A stretch of 9,944 bases of DNA, from NCBI GenBank assembly GCA_030670165.1, contig DAOVCF010000062.1, positions 1 to 9,944 on the forward strand, in the 5' to 3' direction. The translations under genes and the position numbers were made by a program. This DNA is from Candidatus Stahliibacteriota bacterium (GTDB lineage Bacteria > Hydrothermota > Tepidihabitantia > B3-TA06). Below the pieces are notes generated by a model. That model worked only from the letters and a program-made list of their open reading frames with translations, was not told where the DNA came from and ran no database searches. Numbering within the stretch: position 1 is the first letter of the stretch; every line of letters starts with the position of its first letter. Positions 1-8,000 of the stretch are shown piece by piece.

Positions 1-2
1 GG

Positions 3-965
3 GATCAGGCTGAGGTAAACCTCCCGGCGCAGTTCGTCGTGATTGATGAGTGGGATGACGACACCGTCTTTGCAGATACTGCGATAGTTGACTACATAGG
101 GCCTTATCCTGATTCCATAGAGGTCGAGTTTGAGGAATGGACCCCTAAGGGTGTCTGCCGAGACGTAGGTTGGAACAATGAAGGTCCCTGGGTTGAGTAC
201 GCGCTTCTCGGTATTGTCTCTCTGGATTTAGAAGAGGAACGGACTAACGACACCCTTCGTGACAGCGTTACCTGCCTGCTCTCCCACGACGTGGGCGTGA
301 TCCATATGGAGTGGCCTGAGCCTCCGGACGAGCCGCCCAACCATTACGATGAGGGCAGCAAGATCACGATCACCGCCACTATCGAGAACTTCGGCTTCCA
401 TGCGGAGCACGACATCGAGGTACGGCTTGAGGTTCGCGACCTTGACTCCAACAACGTGGAGCTATGGCACGCCCTCACGAACATCGTCTTCCTCGACTGG
501 CGCGGCAACAGCGCAGGCAACCCTTACACTATTGATGTTTGCTTCCCGACCTACGACGTGCTTACCGATCGTCATAACCAGACACTCACCTGCTGCACCG
601 AGCTTGTAAATGATGACTGCCCTGAGAACGATTACGAAGTAAGACATATATGGTATCCAGGTATAGCTGAAGAGGGCGAGGCTCTTCCTGACTGTTTTGC
701 CCTTGAGATACCCGGAAGCACGATCTCAGATGGGTGCCAGGTTAGGTTTGCCGTTCCGCACTCAAGCTGGGTGAGGCTGGACGTGTTCGACGCGGGCGGG
801 CGCTGGGTTTGCTCCTTAGAAAACGACGTCTTTGAGCCGGGCCGCCACTCTTGTTCATGGGACCGTTGCGACGGGGCTGGCCGGAAGGTTGCGGCAGGCA
901 TCTATCTTGTCAGAATGGAAGCCGATGAGTTCAAAGACGTCTGCAAGGTAGTGATAATCAACTAG
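3..965 (+). CDS. Secreted multi-Ig (CARDB-like) protein with FlgD-like C-terminal domain, 5'-truncated
   Basis: The frame is open from the window edge to a TAG at 963-965, so this is the last 320 codons of a longer gene whose start is not visible. The product is beta-rich. The first ~90 residues are the end of one CARDB-like Ig domain (WTPKGVCRD, then NDTLRDSVTCLL). A second CARDB-like domain follows, starting near HDVGVIHMEWPEPPDEPP and ending near CPENDYEVRHIWYPG. The last ~75 residues (VRFAVPHSSW to the end) form a FlgD-type Ig domain with the typical FEPGRHSCSWD...GRKVAAGIYLVRM pattern. Such C-terminal domains are common on exported proteins of FCB-group and candidate phyla and often act in surface display. 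The protein is a tandem paralogue of the next gene, whose ATG lies 18 bases beyond this stop, so co-transcription is likely. The exact function is unknown; a structural or adhesive surface role is inference. Confidence 0.88.
   Translation, partial: DQAEVNLPAQFVVIDEWDDDTVFADTAIVDYIGPYPDSIEVEFEEWTPKGVCRDVGWNNEGPWVEYALLGIVSLDLEEERTNDTLRDSVTCLLSHDVGVIHMEWPEPPDEPPNHYDEGSKITITATIENFGFHAEHDIEVRLEVRDLDSNNVELWHALTNIVFLDWRGNSAGNPYTIDVCFPTYDVLTDRHNQTLTCCTELVNDDCPENDYEVRHIWYPGIAEEGEALPDCFALEIPGSTISDGCQVRFAVPHSSWVRLDVFDAGGRWVCSLENDVFEPGRHSCSWDRCDGAGRKVAAGIYLVRMEADEFKDVCKVVIIN
312..965 (+). repeat. Upstream copy of ~655-bp near-identical repeat shared by the tandem paralogues
   Basis: This stretch aligns without gaps to 3168-3821 at a constant offset of 2856 bases. 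By hand I count about 50 mismatches over 654 bases (~92% identity). Positions 312-424 (113 bases) are fully identical, and 585-754 has a single mismatch. The blocks between and after these are only ~85-88% identical. It encodes the last CARDB-like domain and the FlgD-like domain. Confidence 0.9.
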
Positions 966-972
966 AGTAAAA

Positions 973-981
973 AGGAGGTGA
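973..981 (+). promoter_or_regulatory. Strong Shine-Dalgarno deciding the ATG at 984
   Basis: AGGAGGTGA is a perfect match to the anti-Shine-Dalgarno end of 16S rRNA. AGGAGG ends five bases before the ATG at 984. An in-frame GTG at 978 lies inside this site and so is unlikely to be the real start. The ATG also gives a cleaner signal peptide (MKTLHIII...). Confidence 0.85.
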
Positions 982-983
982 GT

Positions 984-3821
984 ATGAAAACCTTACACAT
1001 AATAATCATGGGAGTGTTGGTCCCAATGTTCATCCTTGGGAATACTGGGGGAGGCAGCGTCAGCTGGTTCTCCCCGCCCAGAGCAGAACCAAACGGCTGG
1101 TACTGGATGTATGACGACGCCGAGCCAGGCCCTCCGTTTTCCGACCCCCCTGTTTCAGGGTTACCTTCATTTAGGGACATTACTGCCGACGGCAGCAAGC
1201 TTGCCCCTTACAACGACCAGCCATTCAAGTACACCCTGCCCGACTCATTCTGGTACTACGGCTACTGGTACGAGCCCGGGGATTACCTTTACATCTCCCC
1301 TGACGGCTGGGTCAGCTTAGATCCGGCCGCGCACAACGGTTTCCCTGATCCACCGACCGCCAGCCCGCCGTTCCCGGTTACCGATGCTCCCAACGCGATT
1401 ATGGCAGCGCTCTGGCAGGATATGGATCCGACCCAGACCTCTGTGCCCAGCGACGACAACCGTGTCTACTACATGCACGATGCGCTGCAGGAGCAGCTGT
1501 ACGTCCAGTGGTACAATACACAGGGTCACGCCAACAACCACACCTACAACTTTGAGCTTACCATTATCTTGGGTGGACAGTCGAAACTCATGACCGCCGG
1601 TGCCTGCGGCGTGGTATTTTCCTACCACTTTGTCCACTTCCTGTACCAATCCTCGAGTCACGGCTGGACTGCGGACGGTGGCAAGACCGGCATCGAGAAT
1701 CCTACAGGTACAATGGGTATAACCTATGGAGGTTCACTTGTCAACGGCCGGGTTATTCGCGCCGGCTACAAGCGGGTCTTCAAGCACGACGTTCAGGCGT
1801 ACGTCTTCCTTTCTCCGGGTGGGACGGTACTTCGCTGGACCGAGATCCAGCCGATAGTGGTAGTCCGTAACATCGGTGAGGAAGTCGAGCACTTCCCGGT
1901 TACCCTGGATATCTACGATGAGAATAATGAAGATGAGAATGTTTACCACCAGATCATTGCCGTTTACGGCCTTATGCCTGGCGAGTCCGACACCTTTATT
2001 GGGCCTTGCTGGACACCTGGCGAGCTGCATGTTGATACCCCTCACGTATACCGCAAGATTGCTTTTACTTATCTTGATCGCGACGAGTGCAAACACAACG
2101 ATACCCTGGTAGGGGTTAGCACAGTGGGCTGCGACGGAGCCTTGGGCTACCACTGGAACTACGCCGACATATACGGCTGGATAGGTGCTCATCAATACCC
2201 TCTGGGTACGACCTACCCTGTGGACAGCGGCGTGCTTGTGACCGGTGGACGTATATGGCTCTACAGTTGTCCTGAGAACTACACCTACTCGCGGCTCGAG
2301 GTCTGGGAAGCCGAGAACGGCTGCGGCGGTGTGGCCGACGGTTCCTACCATACGGCATGGAAGAACCTCGACACCAGATGGGAGTTTGAGTGGAACGAGG
2401 TCATCTTCGATCAGCCCGTCTGGGTCACCACCGCCACCCCGGGTAACATTTGGGCAGCCCATACCAGCGCCGATTACGGCACACCGGCCGGCTTTCTGCC
2501 GTACATCGGCGTATATCCACACGATCCGATGGCATGCTACTTCGGCCCCGGCCCGGGTCGCAGCGGGACATGGCTGGCCCCTGATCACGGCCCCTCCTCC
2601 GACTTCAAGTGGGGTGCTTACCATGGCGACTACTGGACCTACCCGATCGAGCTCTACACCCACCTTGCATTCTCACCTATGCCTGCCCCTCCTTGCTACT
2701 ACGAGAAGCCGCACGATCTGAGCTGTTACCGCATGGAACAGCCATCAGGCGAGTACGTCGAGGCCGACGTTCCCATCACTCCGGAGCTCGCGATTGCCAA
2801 CATCGGCCGTCAGGCTGAGCCCGATGCAGAATTCTTCTCGATTGAGTTCATCGTCGTTGACAAGGAAACCTCTGACACTGTCTTCCACGAGACCTCGCTG
2901 ATCGGTCAGACCATCGGCTGGCCCGGCAATCCCGCTGACGATCCGGATACCGCTTACGGGGCCACTGCGCCGTGGACCCCTGAAGGCATCTGCCGCGACA
3001 TAGACCTAGGAGCAGGCACAGGTCCGTGGGTTGAGTTCGAGCTGATCGGTCTTGTTTGCCTGGGCGACGTTGGTCCTGATGAGTCTGACCACTGCCCGTA
3101 CAACGACACCATTCGTCGTGATGTAACCTGCCTCTTGTCGCACGACGTCGGCGTGATCGATATGACCTGGCCTGAGCCTCCGGACGAGCCGCCCAACCAT
3201 TACGATGAGGGCAGCAAGATCACGATCACCGCCACTATCGAGAACTTCGGCTTCCATGCGGAGCACGACATCGAGGTACGTCTGGAGATTCGCGACCTTG
3301 ACTCCAACAACGTGGAGCTCTGGCATGCACTCAAGAACATCAAGTTCCTTGACTGGCGCGGCAATGAATCTGGCAATCCTTACACTATTGATGTTACCTT
3401 CCCTACCTACGATGTGCTTACCGATCGTCATAACCAGTCTCTCACCTGCTGCACCGAGCTTGTAAATGATGACTGCCCTGAGAACGATTACGAAGTAAGA
3501 CATATATGGTATCCAGGTATAGCTGAAGAGGACGAGGCTCTTCCTGACTGTTTTGCCCTTGAGATACCCGGAAGCACGATCTCAGATGGGTGCCAGGTTA
3601 GGTTTGCCGTGCCGCACTCAAGCTGGGTGAAGCTGGACGTGTTTGACGCGGGCGGGCGCTGGGTTTGCTCCTTAGAAAACGACATCTTCGAGCCGGGCCG
3701 CCACTCTTGTTCATGGGACCGCTGCGACGCGGCTGGCCGGAAGGTCGCGGCAGGCATCTACCTTGTCCGCATGGAAGCTGACGGGTTTGATGCCGTGCGT
3801 AAGGTAGTAGTTGTCAATTAG
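984..3821 (+). CDS. Large exported nidogen-like/CARDB multi-domain protein with FlgD-like C-terminal domain
   Basis: 945 residues from the ATG at 984. Residues 1-~22 (MKTLHIIIMGVLVPMFILG) look like a Sec signal peptide. Residues ~60-260 resemble a nidogen-like beta domain: ISPDGWVSLDP, then PNAIMAALWQDMDP, a VYYM...LYVQWYN strand pair, FELTIIL, and a closing GTMGITYGG. Residues ~269-378 are a CARDB-like Ig domain. Residues ~380-570 are an aromatic-rich beta region I cannot assign. Two more CARDB-like domains cover ~576-720 and ~721-858. Residues ~872-945 are a FlgD-type Ig domain like that of the upstream paralogue. Each CARDB-like domain ends in a related motif (DECKHNDT, DHCPYNDT, DDCPENDY), which supports internal repetition. 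About 20 cysteines suggest disulfides formed outside the cytoplasm. No catalytic motif was recognised; a surface adhesin or matrix component is the likeliest role, by inference. It probably shares a transcript with the upstream paralogue. Confidence 0.9.
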   Translation: MKTLHIIIMGVLVPMFILGNTGGGSVSWFSPPRAEPNGWYWMYDDAEPGPPFSDPPVSGLPSFRDITADGSKLAPYNDQPFKYTLPDSFWYYGYWYEPGDYLYISPDGWVSLDPAAHNGFPDPPTASPPFPVTDAPNAIMAALWQDMDPTQTSVPSDDNRVYYMHDALQEQLYVQWYNTQGHANNHTYNFELTIILGGQSKLMTAGACGVVFSYHFVHFLYQSSSHGWTADGGKTGIENPTGTMGITYGGSLVNGRVIRAGYKRVFKHDVQAYVFLSPGGTVLRWTEIQPIVVVRNIGEEVEHFPVTLDIYDENNEDENVYHQIIAVYGLMPGESDTFIGPCWTPGELHVDTPHVYRKIAFTYLDRDECKHNDTLVGVSTVGCDGALGYHWNYADIYGWIGAHQYPLGTTYPVDSGVLVTGGRIWLYSCPENYTYSRLEVWEAENGCGGVADGSYHTAWKNLDTRWEFEWNEVIFDQPVWVTTATPGNIWAAHTSADYGTPAGFLPYIGVYPHDPMACYFGPGPGRSGTWLAPDHGPSSDFKWGAYHGDYWTYPIELYTHLAFSPMPAPPCYYEKPHDLSCYRMEQPSGEYVEADVPITPELAIANIGRQAEPDAEFFSIEFIVVDKETSDTVFHETSLIGQTIGWPGNPADDPDTAYGATAPWTPEGICRDIDLGAGTGPWVEFELIGLVCLGDVGPDESDHCPYNDTIRRDVTCLLSHDVGVIDMTWPEPPDEPPNHYDEGSKITITATIENFGFHAEHDIEVRLEIRDLDSNNVELWHALKNIKFLDWRGNESGNPYTIDVTFPTYDVLTDRHNQSLTCCTELVNDDCPENDYEVRHIWYPGIAEEDEALPDCFALEIPGSTISDGCQVRFAVPHSSWVKLDVFDAGGRWVCSLENDIFEPGRHSCSWDRCDAAGRKVAAGIYLVRMEADGFDAVRKVVVVN
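3168..3821 (+). repeat. Downstream copy of ~655-bp near-identical repeat shared by the tandem paralogues
   Basis: This is the partner of 312-965, in the same frame with no indels. Both copies run to the stop codon of their gene. Upstream of 3168 the two genes diverge quickly: they share domain layout and short motifs such as VTCLLSHDVGVI but differ in length and sequence. Confidence 0.9.
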
Positions 3822-3864
3822 ATAAAGGTCGGCTGTTTTGATCTGCTTGGCCGATTCTGCGAGC

Positions 3865-3892
3865 TTGACAATCATGATACGGAGGTTAAAAT
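3865..3892 (+). promoter_or_regulatory. Sigma-70-like promoter for the propeller/C25 peptidase operon
   Basis: A consensus -35 (TTGACA, 3865-3870) is followed after 16 bases by TAAAAT (3887-3892, five of six matches to TATAAT). Transcription would start near 3899, giving a ~30-base leader before the GTG at 3930. It sits in the only real gap between the tandem paralogues and the next genes, so it plausibly starts a separate transcript. The call rests on motif match and position alone. Confidence 0.6.
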
Positions 3893-3918
3893 AGTAGTCA
3901 AAAGCCTTAAACTGAACC

Positions 3919-3924
3919 AAGGAG
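3919..3924 (+). promoter_or_regulatory. Shine-Dalgarno supporting the GTG start at 3930
   Basis: AAGGAG ends five bases before the GTG at 3930. No ATG in this frame lies near a comparable site, and the GTG gives a clean signal peptide, so the non-ATG start is preferred. Confidence 0.7.
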
Positions 3925-3929
3925 TTTGA

Positions 3930-5051
3930 GTGAAGAGAATTGCTTTTCTTTTGATGGGGGTTTTGCTTGTTGCAGGGGGTCTGCAAGCTAAGCTAAGCCT
4001 TGCCTCGCTTGAGGAGAAGGTTGCCCGGAGTCCGGATAACGCCCGTGCAGTATACAAACTTGCAAGGCGCTACTGCGAAGATGATTCAGCCGTCCAGGCG
4101 ATTGAAACCTGGAAGCGTCTTGCGGACCTCGACTTGAAACTCGCCTCGGATGTTTTCCTTCGCACGAAGGTCGCCGTATACCTTGGGCTTGAGCCTTTCT
4201 TCCCGCAGCCCGTCTCCGACTCTATCGCTATGACGCCGCGCTTTTCACCTAACGGCAGGAAGATCGTCTTCCATTCCATGAAAAACGGTCAGATAGGCAG
4301 TATGGATTTTTCAGGAGAGAACTTCCGTTGGATTACCGCTGACGACCGATACAACGCGACTCCCTGCTTTGCAGGTTCGGGGGATCAGTTTTTCTACATC
4401 CGCAGCACAGCCGATGAGTCGGGTATGGAGCTTGTATATTATAACGCTGAAGGTGGTGAGCCCAAAGTGCTACTCAGCGGCCTCTCATCACTCTGTGAAA
4501 CGCCGGATTGGGTTAGCGATGAATTACCCGTGCTCTTCGGCTACATGTCCTTGGACACCAAGTCGATGGAGATAGGTCTCTACGATCGCAAGGCAGGTGA
4601 GCTCGTCGAGCTTACGCACAACGCCTACATGGATCGGTTCCCCCGTTACTCAAGCAACGGCAAACTGGTAGTCTACGCAGATTATCGCAGACTACAGCCC
4701 GATATATACATCATGAACTCCAGAAGGAAGCTAGTAGAGAGGGTCACGGATTGGCTCGGGAAAGATATCTACCCCGACTTCGGTGATCACAACCGCAAGA
4801 TAGCATTCGTCTCGGATCGTAACGGTGGCGGACAGTTTGACGTATTTGTTTGCGACCGGCGGACTGGCGAGGTTATACCTGTCACCTACAATGAGAGGAC
4901 GGATACTACCCCCGATCTTTCGAACGACGGTAACTGGCTCCTGTTCCAGTCCAACCGGGGCGACGGTCGACCCCGCACTTATATCGTCTCACTTAATCAA
5001 CCCATCTCAGCCGAGCAGCTGCTTGCCGAGATCGAGACAAAGGAAGAATAA
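3930..5051 (+). CDS. Exported TPR plus TolB-type (PD40) beta-propeller protein
   Basis: 373 residues from a GTG start. Residues 1-20 are a signal peptide with likely cleavage after GLQA, so the protein is expected in the periplasm. Residues ~36-69 (NARAVYKLARRYCEDD, then a WKRLADLD helix) look like a TPR-type helical pair. Six PD40/TolB-like blades follow at ~101-126, 143-172, 190-219, 237-263, 281-310 and 327-355, about 46 residues apart. Diagnostic pieces are PRFSPNGRKIVFHS, PRYSSNGKLVVYAD, IAFVSDRNGG.FDVFVCD and LLFQSNRGDGRPRTYIV. Six blades match the TolB C-terminal propeller, but the TolB N-terminal domain is replaced by the TPR-like segment, so tolB itself is not claimed. Such propellers usually bind peptides or proteins. 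The gene is 11 bases upstream of the C25 peptidase and probably translationally coupled to it, suggesting a role in that protein's export, folding or regulation (inference). It lacks the C-terminal FlgD-like domain of its neighbours. Confidence 0.88.
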   Translation: MKRIAFLLMGVLLVAGGLQAKLSLASLEEKVARSPDNARAVYKLARRYCEDDSAVQAIETWKRLADLDLKLASDVFLRTKVAVYLGLEPFFPQPVSDSIAMTPRFSPNGRKIVFHSMKNGQIGSMDFSGENFRWITADDRYNATPCFAGSGDQFFYIRSTADESGMELVYYNAEGGEPKVLLSGLSSLCETPDWVSDELPVLFGYMSLDTKSMEIGLYDRKAGELVELTHNAYMDRFPRYSSNGKLVVYADYRRLQPDIYIMNSRRKLVERVTDWLGKDIYPDFGDHNRKIAFVSDRNGGGQFDVFVCDRRTGEVIPVTYNERTDTTPDLSNDGNWLLFQSNRGDGRPRTYIVSLNQPISAEQLLAEIETKEE

Positions 5052-5056
5052 GGAGG
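5051..5056 (+). promoter_or_regulatory. Shine-Dalgarno overlapping the preceding stop codon
   Basis: AGGAGG starts on the last A of the TAA at 5049-5051 and ends six bases before the ATG at 5063. Ribosomes terminating on the propeller gene would sit on this site, which favours coupled translation of the peptidase. Confidence 0.8.
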
Positions 5057-5062
5057 TTTAGG

Positions 5063-8000
5063 ATGAAAACAAGGCCTTACGGCCTCGGAATCCTTTTGGG
5101 AGCGTGCTTGGTGTTGACGGTTTTCTCATACGGGGTGCTTGAGGCCGGGGAGCTTCGCTGTGTTCTTGAGTTGCCTTTGACTGAACTCAGTATAGAGAAG
5201 CTCGGAGAGTACACGTTGGTTTCTTTCGAGGAAGCCTCCTACGATGCTCCACCGGGCTACCCTCTCGTGCCTTTTATGACTAAGCGCTATCTTATTCCCG
5301 GAGGGATGAAGGTCGCAGATGTTAGGCTTGAGGCTTTGAGCGTGAAGGCAGCCTACGTAGAGGCCCCTGTTTATCCTGCTCAGCCCGCCCGACCGTTAAG
5401 TACCGCTGGGGTCGAGTTTGTGGGGCCGCGTGAGGAGATCTACGCTTCCAGCACTCCGGTTTCGGATTTCGAAGCCCAGGTTCTATACCAGGGATTGCTT
5501 GAGGGCGAAAGGGTTGCCTTGATAGCGGTTCGTCCGCTGCGCTACACGCCTGCCGAAGGCAAGTTGGAGGTGGCAGAGCAGATGGTGCTTACCGTAGTGT
5601 ATGAACCCGATCCTGGCTACACACCGCCCGTGGGTATTACCCCAAATCAGCAACGCAGACTCAACGTGAGGATTAAGGCTCTGGTCGAGAATCCCGAAGC
5701 CCTGGCCTCACGGGTTACGTTTCAGCCTGCGGCTGAGGAAAGCTATCGTCATGCGATAGTTACACCTTCCTTACTTCGAGGGGAGTTTCAGAAGCTTGCC
5801 GATTGGAACACGGCGAGAGGGGTTCGCGACACTGTGGTTTCTCTGGAGGCCATTGCCTCACGCTTTTCCGGCAGGGACCTTGCAGAGCAGATTCGCAACT
5901 TCGTTATCTTTGCCCACGAGCAGTGGGGGCTTGAGTATCTTCTGCTCGGCGGCGACGAAGGGCTTGTACCCACGAGGGATTGCTTTGTCGCAAGCTATGC
6001 GGGAAGCTCTAAGGATACCATCCCCACGGATATGTACTTCGGCTGCCTTGACGGTGACTGGGATGCCAACGGTAACGATGTCTTCGGTGAGATGAACGAC
6101 GGGGTTGATCTTTCAGCCGAGGTTGCAGTAGGCCGGGCGTGCGTGAACGATATACAGGAAGCGGACCTTTTTGTAGGCAAAGTAGTGGTGTATCAGGATA
6201 ATCCGCCACAGGGTTTTGCCTCCAAGCTGATGCTACCTTCGGAGATCCTCTGGCCCGATCGTAATCCTCCTTATTCAGGAGACGGAACCAACGATGCGAT
6301 CGCCGCCCTGGCGCATCCGGGAACGAGCATTGCCAAGATGTATGAAACCCAGGGTACGCTCACCCGCAACGGGTTAGAGGATTCGCTCAACGCAGGGGTA
6401 GGACTTGTTCATCACTGCGCTCACGGCAACGAGATCGCCATCTGTTGCGGGCACTTGAATGGTGAGCCGTCCTTCTACAACTGGCAGGCCAGGGCACTTA
6501 CCAACGCAGACAGGATGCCCGTGTACGTTGCGATATCCTGTCTTGTTGGTGCGTTTGACTACGATGGGTTCGGCGGGTGTCTTGTTGAAGCCTTCCAGTG
6601 GGCAGAGCACGGCGGCACGGTCGCGTGGGTCGGGAACTCCCGCTACGGTTGGGGCACTCCCCCTACGCGTGGTCCCTCGGAGTGCCTTGACGTCTCCTTC
6701 TTCGAAGAGGTATACGGCCTTGACAACCCGGAGATCGGTCCGGCGTTGGTCACGGCTAAGGAAGAGAATGCCTGGTGGGGAAACGTCTCGTATGGTCGCT
6801 GGTCCATCTACGAGCTTAACCTGCATGGTGATCCTGCCATGCCGGTTCACTCCCGTGAGCCGTCCGAGTTTATAGTCAGCCATCCGCCCGTTGTGGAAGG
6901 CCCGCAGACCCTTTACGTCACCGTTAGCTCACAGGCCGGTTACCCTGTTGAAGGGATGCTTGTCTGCGCTCGGCAATCTCCGAACGTCTACGCCTGGGCT
7001 TATACGGACGCATCGGGCGTAGCCGCCCTGGAGATCTCACCTACCCCCGGCTTCATGGAACTTAGGGTAACCGGAGCAAATCATTATGACTGGGTAGATA
7101 AAAATATTCTGGTAGGGGTAAGCAGAGCCGAGTTGACTGTCTCTCCCGACACCACCTGGTTAGATGCGGAGATAGAACCGCTCTCCTCCTCGTTTACCAT
7201 CTCCAGCACCGGCACCGACATCCTGCAGGTCGCGCAGATTAAGCCCTACCAGTCAACCTGGATCGACTCCATATACCCCAGTGCTTGCACCGTGTCGGTT
7301 GGTGAAGATCGCCAGATAGAGTTCTTTGTGGACACCGCAGGACTCCCGGACTACATCTATCTGGGCAGGATCCGCATCTTAAGCAACGATCCTGACAGAA
7401 CCGTCGCTTATCATCCGGTGAAGCTGATAAAGGGCGACTGGCCTGACATAGAGATCACCCCCGACACCGTGGTCTTCAACATGCCGGCGGGCGATTCCCT
7501 AACCGTCGCTTGCGATGTAACAAACGAAGGTCGCGCAGGGCTTGAGGTTTCTTCTATCTCCTCTTCGACCCCTTGGATCAGGGGGATAGCCCCGACAAGC
7601 TTGAGTATTCCCTCCGGTGACAGCTTGAGCTGCGCTTCGGTTTCGATCACGATCGACACCGCCGGGTTTGGCTTCGGGATATTTGAGGGCGGTGTGCTGT
7701 TTTCTACCAACGATCCTGACGAGGAACAACGCAGGCTGCCCGTGCGGCTGAACATGGGTGCGCCGGATATAGCGCTCTCACCGGATACCCTTCACTTCTT
7801 CTTCTCCTGGGAGAATGAGGCACGGAACAAAACCGAGGATGACCTTACCGTATCCAATGAAGGCGACCGGACACTTGAAGTCACCGGGGTTATCCCAACC
7901 CGTCAGTGGATCTCGGTCTCTCCGCCTACAGCATTTGACGTAGAACCATCAGGCTCTCATGACGTTCACGTAACCGTTACGCCGGAGAAACTCAAACAGG

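Noticed and set aside
1734..2663. A 309-codon open frame on the - strand inside the 945-residue protein gene
   Set aside because: The + strand frame has a signal peptide, recognisable domains and a paralogue. The antisense translation has no recognisable motif and is explained by codon bias of the opposite strand.
3827..3856. Inverted repeat around TCGGC (3829-3833) / GCCGA (3850-3854) after the 945-residue protein gene
   Set aside because: Only five Watson-Crick pairs plus wobbles, a 12-base loop after the wobble pairs and no T-run. It is too weak to call as a terminator, although its position is suggestive.
3822..3929. Possible small gene or RNA in the gap between the paralogue and the propeller gene
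   Set aside because: There is no ORF with a ribosome site and no recognisable RNA structure; only promoter and ribosome-binding signals are supportable.
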